The notes under the pieces are model-generated. The model was given only the letters and a program-made list of their open reading frames with translations, was not told the origin of the DNA and searched no databases. The translations under genes and the position numbers were made by a program. Of a stretch of DNA of 64,000 bases, positions 51,401 to 57,817 are shown in pieces (position 1 is the stretch's first letter; every line of letters begins with the position of its first letter). Source of the DNA: Biomphalaria glabrata. Lineage: Eukaryota; Mollusca; Gastropoda; Planorbidae. Location of the stretch: assembly GCF_947242115.1 (NCBI RefSeq), contig NC_074728.1:16005542-16069541 (forward strand), written 5' to 3'.

Positions 51401-54400
51401 ATTGTGTGCCTGACTGTAACAAGCTCAATGGTTCCTGTGACTTGTGTACTGATGGATATACTGATTCTTTGAACCATTGCAATAAATGTGAGACTAGAGT
51501 CTAGAGCTGGGAGTCACGTGGGTTTAGTCAGGACATAACGGGGCATGATGCTACACTAATCTATGCTTCAATTTTAAGAAACTTTTACTTTGTCTTTTCT
51601 TAGCCTGCCCAGAGTGGACCTATGGTCCTGGATGTTTCGGTGATTGTCAAATCAAATGTCTCGTTGACTGCCAAGAACGAATTTATGGCACCTGTGAAGG
51701 TATGAACTATTCAGACTATTGTTTTAAAGTTATATTTGTGATTTCATTTTAAATTCCTTTTAATCATCTTCACTTCTTATGTTTTATAAACAGTGCATTT
51801 TTCCTAAAAATCGGCTGGTTGCTTAGTCGAACGCTTTGGGTAGATTCTCATGGGATTGCAATGTTTGGCTTCATAGTTTGCAACTCCTTCAAGATGTGTT
51901 GAACTAGATTCAGACAAATGAAAATATTGCAATGATACAAAACATTGAGATATATCTGCTCTAAAATACATTGTCATTTGTTTAAAATATGTTTTATTTG
52001 TTTCAGATATTTTAACTTTCAAAGAAATCCTTGTTTTTGTAACACTTTGTCCTATAATACTAGCTGTACTGGTTGTTTGTGTGTTAAAGTAAGTACCTAG
52101 ATAGATTAAAAGTAATTAATGGTATTGTTGTAACTCTCTAGGTTAGGCACTCAACGAATAGACATGCAACTCAACACAGTTTAACAGGAAATAATAGTTG
52201 TGTTTATTCACTAGAGTAAACACATAACATGATGATTCTTCCTTCAGCTTCCTCAGAGTCTCACTACTAAGTATACCAGTCCTTTGCTACTTAACCTGAA
52301 TGTGGACCAACGACAGCCTTCCCCGCTTCGCTCCAGGTCCCTACTACAACCTTTAGGCAGCACAAAAGTTGTCCTCTTAGTTTCCCAAACATTCAGACTC
52401 TTCACAATCCCTGATGCACTGTTATTCTCTCCGTTCTAGTCTCTTCCTGTTTACGTTCACTAATGTGCTAGTGCGCACCATGTATCTCAGTGCGGAAATA
52501 GAGTTACAACACTGCTCCCCCCTTCTCAAACCTGTTCGTCCCGAACAGAACTTGTACTGCCACAGTACTGATGAAGTCGATCTACATGGACGACCTTCAG
52601 CTTAGACCGGGGACTTTTCTGAATGCGGTACACGACGTCGTTGATTCTTTTAATGATGCGGTATGGACCTTCCCAGTCTCTCTGAAGCTTTGGAGACCTG
52701 CCCTTTCGTCTCTGCGGATTGTACAGCCACACCAGATCGTCCTCGTGGAACCCGGAGGCATAGGCCCATTTGTCGTATCTTTTCTTCATCTGGTCACTGG
52801 TCATCTTGATATTTCTGCGGGCCAGAGCATGGGCTTCCTCCATTCGTTTTCGGAGATTAGTGACGTACTCCGTCGAAGTAGATGGCTTATCACCTGGAAC
52901 CCCGAATAGCAAGTCACATGGTAATCGCAGTTCTCGGCCAAACAACATCTTTGCTGGTGTATAATTTGTGGTGCCATGAACGGATCCCCTGTACGCCATG
53001 AGGAACATTGGGATATAGGTGTCCCAGTCATCTTGTCGTTCACTGGCGACCTTCATTAGGTGTTGTTCTAGAGTTCTGTTAAAGCGTTCTACCATTCCAT
53101 CCGATTGGGGGGTGTAGAGGCGTGGTGCGAGTCTTTTCTTAGTTTTTTTCACCCAAGCTAAGGTTCATAACTCTAACTGGTACTTTCTGATCTCTATCGA
53201 TCATGACCAACGTCTTACCTACTTACTCTAGTGAATAAACACCTGTCTTTATTTCCTGTTACACTGTGTTGAGTTGCATGCCTATTCCTTGAGTGCCTAA
53301 CCTAGAGTTACAACAATTGGTGTCAGAAGTGGAATTTGGGCAGCTCAACGAATAGACATGCAACTCAACACAGTTTAACAGGAAATAATAGTTGTGTTTA
53401 TTCACTAGAGTAAACACATAACATGATGATTCTTCCTTCAGCTTCCTCAGAGTCTCACTACTAAGTATACCAGTCCTTTGCTACTTAACCTGAATGTGGA
53501 CCAACGACAGCCTTCCCCGCTTCGCTCCAGGTCCCTACTACAACCTTTAGGCAGCACAAAAGTTGGCCTCTTAGTTTCCCAAACATTCAGACTCTTCACA
53601 ATCCCTGATGCACTGTTATTCTCTCCGTTCTAGTCTCTTCCTGTTTACGTTCACTAATGTGCTAGTGCGCACCATGTATCTCAGTGCGGAAATAGAGTTA
53701 CAACAGTATCATAATTGTCATGTTATCACTGATGTTATAGAAAAATATTGAATGCCACTACGAGTATTCTAGATCTATAGTACTAAATATCAGGGTTTAT
53801 TCCTTACACAGGGAATGGGGAAACATTGGAACATTTAAAAAATGTTGTAAAAAGTCGCCAGTTCAACGATGTTATAATATAAATTAATATGAAAATGTAC
53901 TTTGGGGACATGGTTCCTATATTATATTATATATATATGAATTATTTTCATGGCAGTTTTAATGCCATTTATTACTAAATATCATGATATGACGTTTTGG
54001 TCTTTGAATTCCAGCTGTAATGGACAGGGTGGGTTAAGGAGGCTTGCTATGATTACAATAGTCAAAATACCTAAAGAAAAGTAATTTACGGTATATTATA
54101 CTTTTTTAAATAATAAAAACAGAATATTATTGATAACAATATACAATATACTAAACAATTCATAGTTCAGAGGAGCTGTGTGTGCACTATGCACTTCGAG
54201 ACACAAATGAGCACCTCTCAAAGGTGTCGGGAAAACTTTGTGTCAGTTCATTTGGTGGGAATTCTGGAATTGTGTTTCAAATGTTCCTTTTGAACTCTTC
54301 ATTTCTATGGCCGGTTGTTACTGTACACGGCGTCCTTTAAGTGACCCAACAAGGTCTGAAAGGGGAACTTTTTTTTTTTTACTTTTATGGATCCTTGCAA

Positions 54401-54914
54401 TTACAATGTAAAACAAAAATATTTTTGGGTTAATGTTATAAAGAAGTGGTCATACTAACATTTACTTGACCTAGTTAAGCTCTGCTTTGCTGACCAATGC
54501 TGACACTTCAGTGATCATGGCTGTAGAGACTTATCTCCGGAGCCCTGTCTCAGGAGCCCTGTTTCAGAATTCGAATTTTGAAGGCAGCACATTTAACAGT
54601 ATGTAACAACATGCTTTGTCAAAAAGCATTGTCTGTTATATCAGACAAGTTCAATTCATTGTTGGAAAATATTTTGATGCTAAATACATAAAGTTTGATA
54701 ATTTGCTATTTTAATTTATCAACTTTAAATAAAATTTGTTTCTTGTCTACTTAACAGATTAAAATATTACTTTGACCAGCCGCATGGTGTGGTGGACACT
54801 GGCTCACACTCAACAATTACAACTGTAGATACTAACAAATCAATGACCACTGCTGCGACTGAAACGGAAGCCACCACCCTCTGGACCAACACAACAGAAC
54901 AAGCCAGTAGATGA
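24549..54914 (+). CDS. Large IgGFc-binding/TSP1/EGF transmembrane receptor (gene 3)
   Basis: Recognised exons: 24581..24636 (signal-like), 25021..25127, 25230..25322, 25881..26045, 26374..26533, 27518..27649, 30974..31072, 34713..34891, 42586..42741, 43745..43843, 44912..45098, 46257..46347, 46445..46495, 49789..49867, 50252..50355, 51353..51487, 51604..51699, 52007..52088, 54758..54914. From 43745 to the stop every join is phase-compatible. Domain order is signal peptide, IgGFc-binding-type N-terminal region, acidic DNDCD/DDDND module, one TSP1 repeat, EGF-like pair, one membrane helix and a short Thr-rich tail. Such architectures suggest an extracellular recognition or adhesion receptor; the ligand is not inferable. 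Joins at 25322/25881, 26533/27518, 27649/30974 and 42741/43745 are not phase-consistent, so exons are missed or the copy is damaged there. It is the paralogue of the small receptor ending at 17604. Confidence 0.72.
24581..24636 (+). CDS. Gene 3: signal-like first coding exon (candidate)
   Basis: Acceptor GTGTCTATTGTAG and donor TCAG|GTAACA, phase 2 in and 1 out. Encodes TLVKLILLIYIKYSS. It matches the paralogue's exon at 9396 in phase and kind. An in-frame ATG at 24549 would alternatively make this a first exon reading MYKISLCVYCRRHG. Confidence 0.45.
25021..25127 (+). CDS. Gene 3: start of IgGFc-binding-type region
   Basis: Acceptor TTTTCTCTCCAG and donor CAA|GTAAGT, phase 1-0. Encodes STTVGLEFIFPTP then PTVHVLLVTMVRSVQ. 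The G.EFIF.FP...P.VHVLLVT pattern is how I recognise the beginning of this region in molluscan proteins. Confidence 0.7.
25230..25322 (+). CDS. Gene 3: IgGFc-type region exon
   Basis: Acceptor TCTGTCAACAG. Encodes IEWKYPDKETQFRSFQLERQ, then KKVIVDILSEN. The donor is uncertain: AAC|GTAGTC is drawn here. Without splicing the frame adds VVKYP and stops at TGA. Confidence 0.6.
25376..25852. repeat. (GATA)n microsatellite, ~480 bp
   Basis: Long GATA tract with three GATCTATATATGATA interruptions (near 25524, 25700 and 25763) and GACTGATA variants at the ends. It lies between two exons of the IgGFc-type region, so the 187-residue minus-strand open frame of YLSI repeats is not a gene. Confidence 0.97.
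25881..26045 (+). CDS. Gene 3: IgGFc-type region exon
   Basis: Donor CTTAA|GTAAGT is clear and the 5' border TTTAG|A is tentative. Encodes SHRISGNNRFSVTLILQN, then LPLPGWGKRYYVVTL. The W G . . Y . V . . L stretch fits the family. Confidence 0.65.
26374..26533 (+). CDS. Gene 3: IgGFc-type region exon
   Basis: Acceptor TGGCATTGAACAG joins in phase to the previous exon (AA|T, Asn). Encodes PKARPLSNGSTFTSLLLSMA then NNTIKLIEF and SLIPRTFFGSQ. The donor CAA|GTTGTA is weak, and a hAT-like element begins 10 bp later. Confidence 0.6.
26543..27131. mobile_element. hAT-like non-autonomous element (probable)
   Basis: Left end CAGTGTTTCCCAAACTTTT and right end CTTACTCTTGGGAACAC are approximate inverted repeats (GTGTTTCCCAA versus GTGTTCCCAAG). 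No target duplication is visible. A 74-residue plus-strand frame inside is not recognisable. A second copy of the left end lies at 60007. Confidence 0.5.
27518..27649 (+). CDS. Gene 3: IgGFc-type region exon
   Basis: Acceptor TTTCTTTCTACAG and donor AAAGA|GTAAAT, phase 2-2. Encodes SMPFILVSAGTHKTQVIVTL then IDNTNFKKYLPLNSS. A further candidate exon, reading ETLVQKVDDNNKRSVRFF, begins near 29780 but has no clear donor. Confidence 0.55.
28436..28918. mobile_element. TIR element, 483 bp
   Basis: Left end CGGCCCCCGAAATGG and the inverse of right end CGGCCCCCGAAGTGG match at 14 of 15 positions. The interior starts GCTATTAGTTTTGTGTG, then (TGTCCGTC)-rich sequence. A related left end is at 47257. 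Target duplication is unclear. Non-coding. Confidence 0.6.
29957..30458. mobile_element. Two LINE fragments in opposite orientation
   Basis: 29957..30055 on + reads ELQNDAYKFTDSLAWFGL, an RT-region motif. 30056..30458 on - reads KPTLIGTWNVRTLNQCGKL, then KGLDILGICEMRWTPSGQ and GGVGIIMSRIA, the start of an AP-type endonuclease. The two are abutted in inverse orientation. Confidence 0.65.
30490..30715. repeat. Degenerate ~42-bp repeat
   Basis: Loose copies of GGTTGACTGTATGGGTAGG and CACTTAACCCGTAT. Confidence 0.7.
30974..31072 (+). CDS. Gene 3: IgGFc-type region exon (VGVISGSC)
   Basis: Acceptor TGATCTGTTCAG and donor GCTG|GTAGGA, phase 1-1. Encodes SEVKSDNAVGVISGSCNVTT, then ASYDQDMAA. The V.SD.PVGVISGSC pattern is a strong family mark. 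Confidence 0.75.
31118..31180 (+). mobile_element. Tigger/pogo-type terminal sequence
   Basis: TA followed by CAGTGGAGTCCCGATAATCC and AAACTTCGGTAATCC, the form of Tigger-like inverted repeats. The opposite end was not found. Confidence 0.45.
31821..32100. repeat. Two diverged tandem copies, ~140 bp
   Basis: Both copies share AATACGAGA.AGTTGACGAG, ACGAG.TCTTATAG and GACTAAAA/GACTTAAAA words. Old duplication. Confidence 0.5.
32352..32611 (-). mobile_element. tRNA-headed SINE, near full-length
   Basis: On the minus strand: GGCAGCGCAGTGGCTGGGTG, GGTTAAGTGCTTGGCTTC, GGGTTCGTATCTTGGCGAAG, AAAGGCGGTTGGTCGTTGTG, GCATCATCTGCCC and ACAAGGCCTGAAAA. Confidence 0.88.
33055..33300 (+). mobile_element. 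LINE C-terminal fragment (probable)
   Basis: Reads RRTLAYLNELFQQKCRSKI, then RKTLEDNSHLHHHKYVKSSG, resembling the region after the RT in pol-like LINEs (...LEDNSHPLH..YV..SGR). A (TA)n tract follows at 33361..33399. Confidence 0.45.
33507..34484. other. AT-rich block, possible solo-LTR fossil
   Basis: Begins TGTGACACC and ends near CCTTATAACA, has CTTTATTTAC early and a duplicated CAAACCAACTATCTAAC. TG...CA ends and composition would fit a solo LTR, but no target duplication is seen. No protein. Confidence 0.25.
34713..34891 (+). CDS. Gene 3: IgGFc-type region exon (EMYLPIVSFGK)
   Basis: Acceptor GTGCTCCCTAAG and donor CAA|GTAAGA, phase 1-0, joining in phase to 31072. Encodes EMYLPIVSFGKLFVIINTP, then SYIVIIASDQKTDITYF and AQWTKSLHKAGVLEQ. 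EM.LP...FGK is typical for this family. Confidence 0.8.
36835..40110. repeat. 97-bp satellite, ~33 copies
   Basis: Unit includes GAGCTGTAGATGTCAGGAG, AATGCGTTTCTGCAGTGAAG, AATGCAAGAAAACGCTTTTG and the hairpin CGGGGCTTCGCCCCG followed by AACTCCATTGATGAATAAT. A-tract length varies the unit from 97 to about 101. A 589-bp block (six units) is duplicated: 37048.. and 37637.. are the same. Long minus-strand frames (up to 241 residues of HSSLQKRILLTSTAH type) are translated satellite. Confidence 0.96.
40205..40245 (+). repeat. Short interstitial telomere-like repeat
   Basis: AGGGTTAGGGTTTG occurs twice around CTGGGCGTT. TTAGGG is the usual molluscan telomere repeat. Only a few units; inside the nested element. 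Confidence 0.7.
41450..42240. repeat. GC-rich block followed by a 41-56 bp minisatellite
   Basis: 41450..41775 is unusually GC-rich for the window (CGGGACCCGCC, CCGTGGGCATCCCCACGGG). From about 41779 copies of CCCTCCCAAACACA, TTCACTTGTGACCTG and TTCATTCAATAGCAC repeat to about 42235, later with a shortened 41-bp unit. It may be the end of an unidentified retroelement. 40811..41450 shows nothing coding. Confidence 0.75.
42586..42741 (+). CDS. Gene 3: IgGFc-type region exon (GDSTMCLLVP)
   Basis: Acceptor TCTATGCTCTGCAG, phase 0, after the exon ending 34891. Encodes IPIASDMASYLTATKGVL, then GDSTMCLLVPTNLFYDSYTW. Donor TGG|GTGTAT is chosen by eye and does not match the next exon's phase. An intervening exon near 43369..43432 is possible. 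Confidence 0.68.
42790..42865. repeat. ~15-bp TTAGGCACTGGATAT-type repeat
   Basis: Four to five loose copies just downstream of the exon. Confidence 0.7.
43745..43843 (+). CDS. Gene 3: IgGFc-type region exon
   Basis: Acceptor TTTTCTATTGAAG and donor TACA|GTAAGA, phase 2-2. Encodes NPLLTDVHFTFYAIIVSEES, then MRYLIAVDESLV. Confidence 0.7.
44912..45098 (+). CDS. Gene 3: end of IgGFc-type region
   Basis: Acceptor GCTTTGATCAG and donor GAG|GTTAGT, phase 2-0. Encodes WQKVTGLSSYSVCHFSLRHE, then HAKQFGCYIYAEADVTSFM and YPAGF. The FG.Y.Y......YPAGF ending is a family mark. Confidence 0.8.
45536..45655. repeat. 15-bp minisatellite (8 copies)
   Basis: TTACATTGCTTGATG tandem copies. Confidence 0.93.
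45936..46165. repeat. 28-bp minisatellite
   Basis: Units of CACTGGATGACACCCACC plus CTAGTGTCGT, ending about 90 bp before the exon at 46257. Confidence 0.92.
46257..46347 (+). CDS. Gene 3: acidic DNDCD exon
   Basis: Acceptor ATCATTTACAG and donor AAAAAG|GTTTAT, phase 0-1. Encodes NRCAHSSMTESDLLDNDCDH, then WIDEESLNEK. LDNDCD.xIDEE resembles the metal-binding DNDCDG..DEE motif seen in MopE-type and many animal extracellular proteins. Confidence 0.78.
46445..46495 (+). CDS. Gene 3: acidic DDDND exon
   Basis: Acceptor TTTTGTTGTAG and donor AGAA|GTAGGT, phase 1-1. Encodes DDNDGLTDEDVGNRPR, the second half of the acidic motif, with a D.D.DG-type calcium-loop-like spacing. Confidence 0.75.
47257..47560 (+). 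mobile_element. Non-autonomous element, hybrid of two families
   Basis: Starts GCGGCCACCGAAAGTGG and GCTATTAGTTTTGTGTGG like the element at 28436, then continues into ACAACTGATAGGATCATAGC and GCACAGATTTATTGTTG like the 3' part of the ~570-bp family. It suggests the two families are related. Confidence 0.55.
48141..48735 (+). mobile_element. Probable solo LTR (fossil)
   Basis: About 595 bp with TGTTATAAAC at the left and GAACGTAACA at the right, a TATA-like CTATATAAGAGC near 48370 and an A/T polyadenylation-like stretch near 48630. It is more GC-rich than its surroundings. No coding part is left and no clear target duplication is seen. Confidence 0.4.
48930..49345 (+). mobile_element. ~570-bp non-autonomous family (copy, 5' part)
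   Basis: Reads ACAAAGTCTGTCAGTCTGCC, then CACACCCTTTCTCGGATCAAG and ATTAATTATTGGTAATTA. A second, partly repeated CTCTCACGCATTCTCC-type segment follows inside it. Confidence 0.6.
49789..49867 (+). CDS. Gene 3: thrombospondin type 1 repeat, first half
   Basis: Acceptor CATTCTTCACAG and donor CATAG|GTATAT, phase 1-2. Encodes NGDWGAWLTWTCDATCGNGS, then SIVRH. W.AWLTW.C..TCG.G is the TSP1 signature. The donor was chosen so the next exon gives R.RLCDNP. Confidence 0.88.
50252..50355 (+). CDS. Gene 3: thrombospondin type 1 repeat, second half
   Basis: Acceptor GTCTATTTTAG and donor GACA|GTAAGT, phase 2-1. Encodes LCDNPYPRNDGLDCIGEESE, then DIKQACNTSLICPD, the usual CDNP.P...G..C.G.......C....CP ending of a TSP1 repeat. 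Confidence 0.88.
50730..51305 (-). mobile_element. ~570-bp non-autonomous family (copy, reverse)
   Basis: Starts on + as AATAAATCTGTGCGATTAG, GATCCTATCACTTGTCTGGA and ends TTACCAAACAGACAGACAG. It ends about 48 bp before the EGF exon. Confidence 0.68.
51353..51487 (+). CDS. Gene 3: EGF-like exon 1
   Basis: Acceptor GTTTCTTGCAG and donor AAAT|GTGAGA, phase 1-1. Encodes CPVGTFGFNCSQRC, TNCVPDCNKLNGSC and DLCTDGYTDSLNHCNK. Clearly parallel to 10614..10757, where the donor has been amplified into a minisatellite; here it has not. Confidence 0.9.
51604..51699 (+). CDS. Gene 3: EGF-like exon 2
   Basis: Acceptor TTGTCTTTTCTTAG and donor GAAG|GTATGA, 96 bases, phase 1-1. Encodes CPEWTYGPGCFGDC, QIKCLVDCQE and RIYGTCE. 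Confidence 0.9.
52007..52088 (+). CDS. Gene 3: transmembrane exon
   Basis: Acceptor TTATTTGTTTCAG and donor AA|GTAAGT, 82 bases, phase 1-2. Encodes ILTFKEILVFVTLC, PIILAVLVVCVL: one membrane helix. Confidence 0.88.
52126..53705 (-). mobile_element. Gypsy-type LTR retroelement fossil, rearranged
   Basis: LTR copies of about 386 and 360 bp (52126..52511 and 53344..53705) lie in the minus orientation, with TGTTGTAACTC/GAGTTACAACA ends and a shared GTAT outside both. Between them is part of a Ty3/Gypsy integrase on the minus strand (52526..53152; YTPQSDGMVERFNRTLEQH). 53226..53315 is a third, partial LTR in the opposite orientation, followed by a primer-binding-type TGGTGTCAGAAGTGG (53318..53332). 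The element is broken: most internal parts are absent. The two long LTR copies look nearly identical, so it is probably young. It sits in the last intron of gene 3. Confidence 0.85.
54758..54914 (+). CDS. Gene 3: cytoplasmic tail exon with stop
   Basis: Acceptor TTGTCTACTTAACAG, phase 2. Encodes KYYFDQPHGVVDTGSHS, then a Thr-rich run ending TTLWTNTTEQASR and TGA. The ending resembles the paralogue's TTDMTSR. The region before it (53710..54757) is AT-rich intron, with a scrap of SINE tail near 54345..54370. Confidence 0.82.
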
Positions 54915-56854
54915 CATTTACTGTCAAAAAATGGCTTTTATTTTATCTATTACAAAAATTTTATAACATACGACTTAAAAAGAAAACAATGATCTGGTTA
55001 TAATAAATGAATATATTTCATAATTTCTCCAACAAATTCTATATGTTATATAAATGAGTTAATTTCAAATCTAAATTGCAAAATGGATAATAAAACCTCA
55101 TTCTTTTTATTGATGTTTTATTAGCATTGCTTTGACAACAATATTTTTCTAAATGACCTGTAAAAAAACAACAACTCTTTATCCAAGTTTATGTTACCAT
55201 GATTACCTTGTGTCCAATGTAGTCACCCTCTAGATACATGTAGTCTTTACATGGGAAATGACACACACACAAACAACAACTCTGGCATTCAATGTCCATC
55301 AAAACATATTTAATAGTTATTTTAGACATATTAACGAATCTACACAAATTGTCACCATCCTTTGAAAAATAAACAACAAAAAAAGATAAAGCAAGAGACA
55401 AACTAAAAAATGCAAACTATGTTAAAATATAAAAATCAAAGTGGGCGGGAAAATAAGTAGGTCACCAAAACATAAAATATTAATGGATAAAGATATTACT
55501 TACATAGCGATAGAGATTTAGGTGCCAGTGAAGGAAACATGGACAAAAAGAAATAATGTCTAATAATACAATCTACAGACATATAGTTGACAATGTGTCA
55601 ATTACTTAAGACTATTAAAGTAAAAAGTCATAAATATAATGCAGTCAGATCATGTGAAAGAAACTTGCTTGCACCTGGAAGTTTATTAAATACAAATTCA
55701 CAAGTAGAATTTGAAATATAAAAGATCTAAAACTCTAAAGGTCGTAACAAAATTGAATTGCTATTTTAGCAGATACCGTTTCAAATGTAATTGCATTCAT
55801 TGTCTTTTCTATATTCTACACATATGGAAAATAATGTATGTGTTTTGTCCCTAAAGATCTAATATATATCGACAAATATTTGTTTTAATTTTCTAAATTT
55901 AATGACAGTTAAATAATGTATTAGACAGTCACTAGAGAACAAGATTATTCAGTGACTTAATGCTTTTGATTGTTTATGGAGTTGACATTAAAGTGTGTAC
56001 ATGTTTCTGTTTGTAATTAAAACGTTTTCAATTCATTCATGTTCTTAATATCTTTAGAAACTCCTTAGAAAACTAGATGATATATATTATGAAAACCAAA
56101 ATATTAATGACATTTCTTTATTGAAGTTGTTAAGACTAACTTAGGACTTATGGAAACAATCCAAGGTGAAGAGATGGGATGAGAGTGTGTCGATGGTTAG
56201 ACTGTCATTTAATACTTTAATTTCTAATTGAAAAGTAAGTAATTACTTACTTATACACTCACAGTGCAGAAGTCTAATACAATTGTTATAATAAGTTATT
56301 AATATTTTAAAAGTGTAACAGAACACTACACCGAATGTAAATCTAATCTAATCCTAAGTTATGTTTAAATAATGTAGTAAACTAGGCAATTATAGCATAT
56401 TCATGTGTCATTGAAACAAAATTATCCAGTATGTAGATCTAACCTACGACATCCATCAGCTATAACAAGCTATACTACTGTTCACGAAATGTTCGCTTCA
56501 AACTTCAACATTTCAAGTTCCTTAGATTATGAACAAAATGCAACCTAATAGTAGGAGTTTAATAAATGCAAAATATCAGCCAGAATAGGCTCAGAATACG
56601 TTCACTTCTTTTCGTGTCCTCTTTCTTCCTTCTTGTCTTTTTTTTTTAATCAAGCATGCAATGTCTCCATTCCATATTCACACGACAACTTTCAATATTA
56701 GACCATTTAGTTGTCATGAAGAGAATGTAACATAATAACAGAATAGTGAGTAGAAATCGTAAGGAAATTAAGGACACGCGTATCTTCAAAAAACACGAAC
56801 ACAAAAAAAGTTGTAAAAAGCTTTTTTATCAATTAGTTAATAAAACCAACAGTA
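54915..56854. other. Convergent intergenic region / 3' UTRs
   Basis: AT-rich, no recognisable coding exon. Several AATAAA words occur (for example 54999..55010) and could end gene 3 transcripts. A 70-residue minus-strand frame at 55189..55401 has no recognisable features. Confidence 0.5.
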
Positions 56855-57440
56855 ATACATCTGTGCGATTAGAAATATTTTTACCAATTGTTTTTGTATT
56901 GCGCAATTTTATGCGTTCAGCGTTCTCAATGCGCTGTGATCCTATCACTTGTCTGGATCGTTTGGGAAAAGGGGAGGGGGAGAATGAAGGAGGTATCTAA
57001 AGAAAATGTTACCGTAGTTGCTTTTAAACGCATTATCAAAAAACTTTGAAAAAACTGAATTCAAACTCAAGCCTCCTCAAGCCAACACCCTAACAACTGT
57101 GCCAGTGAAGCGCTTTTGAAAATAACAGGTTTTATAGTTCTCTATTGATACTTCGAATTTTAAGCGCAACCTAATTGTATAAAGGGTTAGGGAGCAACTT
57201 AAACCACCACATCAGTCAAGTTCTATTTCTTTCCTTTGCTGTACACCAAAAAAAAATAAATTATACTGCTACTTAATTAACTAATTGATTATTTATCTTT
57301 ATTGATTCTTATTTAGTCAAGTACAAGAAATAATTGTGCTAAGTTTCAGCTTGATCAGAGATATGTGGAAGGAGAAATGACGATTACACATTTGTTAGTA
57401 GACTGACGGACACAGAGTCAGTTGATTGAAGCTTGGTTAA
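56855..57440 (-). mobile_element. ~570-bp non-autonomous family (copy, reverse)
   Basis: On +: ACATCTGTGCGATTAG, GATCCTATCACTTGTCTGGA, ending TTAGTAGACTGACGGACACAG. The 84-residue plus-strand frame here belongs to it. Confidence 0.68.
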
Positions 57441-57783
57441 AAAAACAGAAAAGCAAAATAACATGTGTATAGAATTGGAATGGTAAAATTTTAATCATAA
57501 CTAATACATTTAATTGTGGATTTGATTTCGATAGACCTTCGTTCAGTGTTCAATAAAACTCTAATACACAAACTATTTTAAACAAAAATAAAAATAAATT
57601 GTTCACAGATTGAAAAAAAAAACAACACCTGGTGCCATTGAGGCGTTGTGGATTTCATGAGAAAACAATCTTAGTAAGGCGAGAGTCAAACTTTGACTTG
57701 GTATTTCACTATTTATAAATATGTCCCGCAGTCACTCAGTTGTTACTAGAGACTAGTAGCCATAATCTGGGCACCATTGTAAG

Positions 57784-57817
57784 TTAAACATTGGAGGAAT
57801 TTCTTGAATTTAAAAAG
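57784..57817 (-). CDS. Gene 4: terminal exon
   Basis: Acceptor on minus TTTTTTTTTCAG. It completes a codon split AT|C and adds [10 protein letters not shown] then TAA. Found by phase and splice site only, so less certain than the other exons. Confidence 0.5.
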
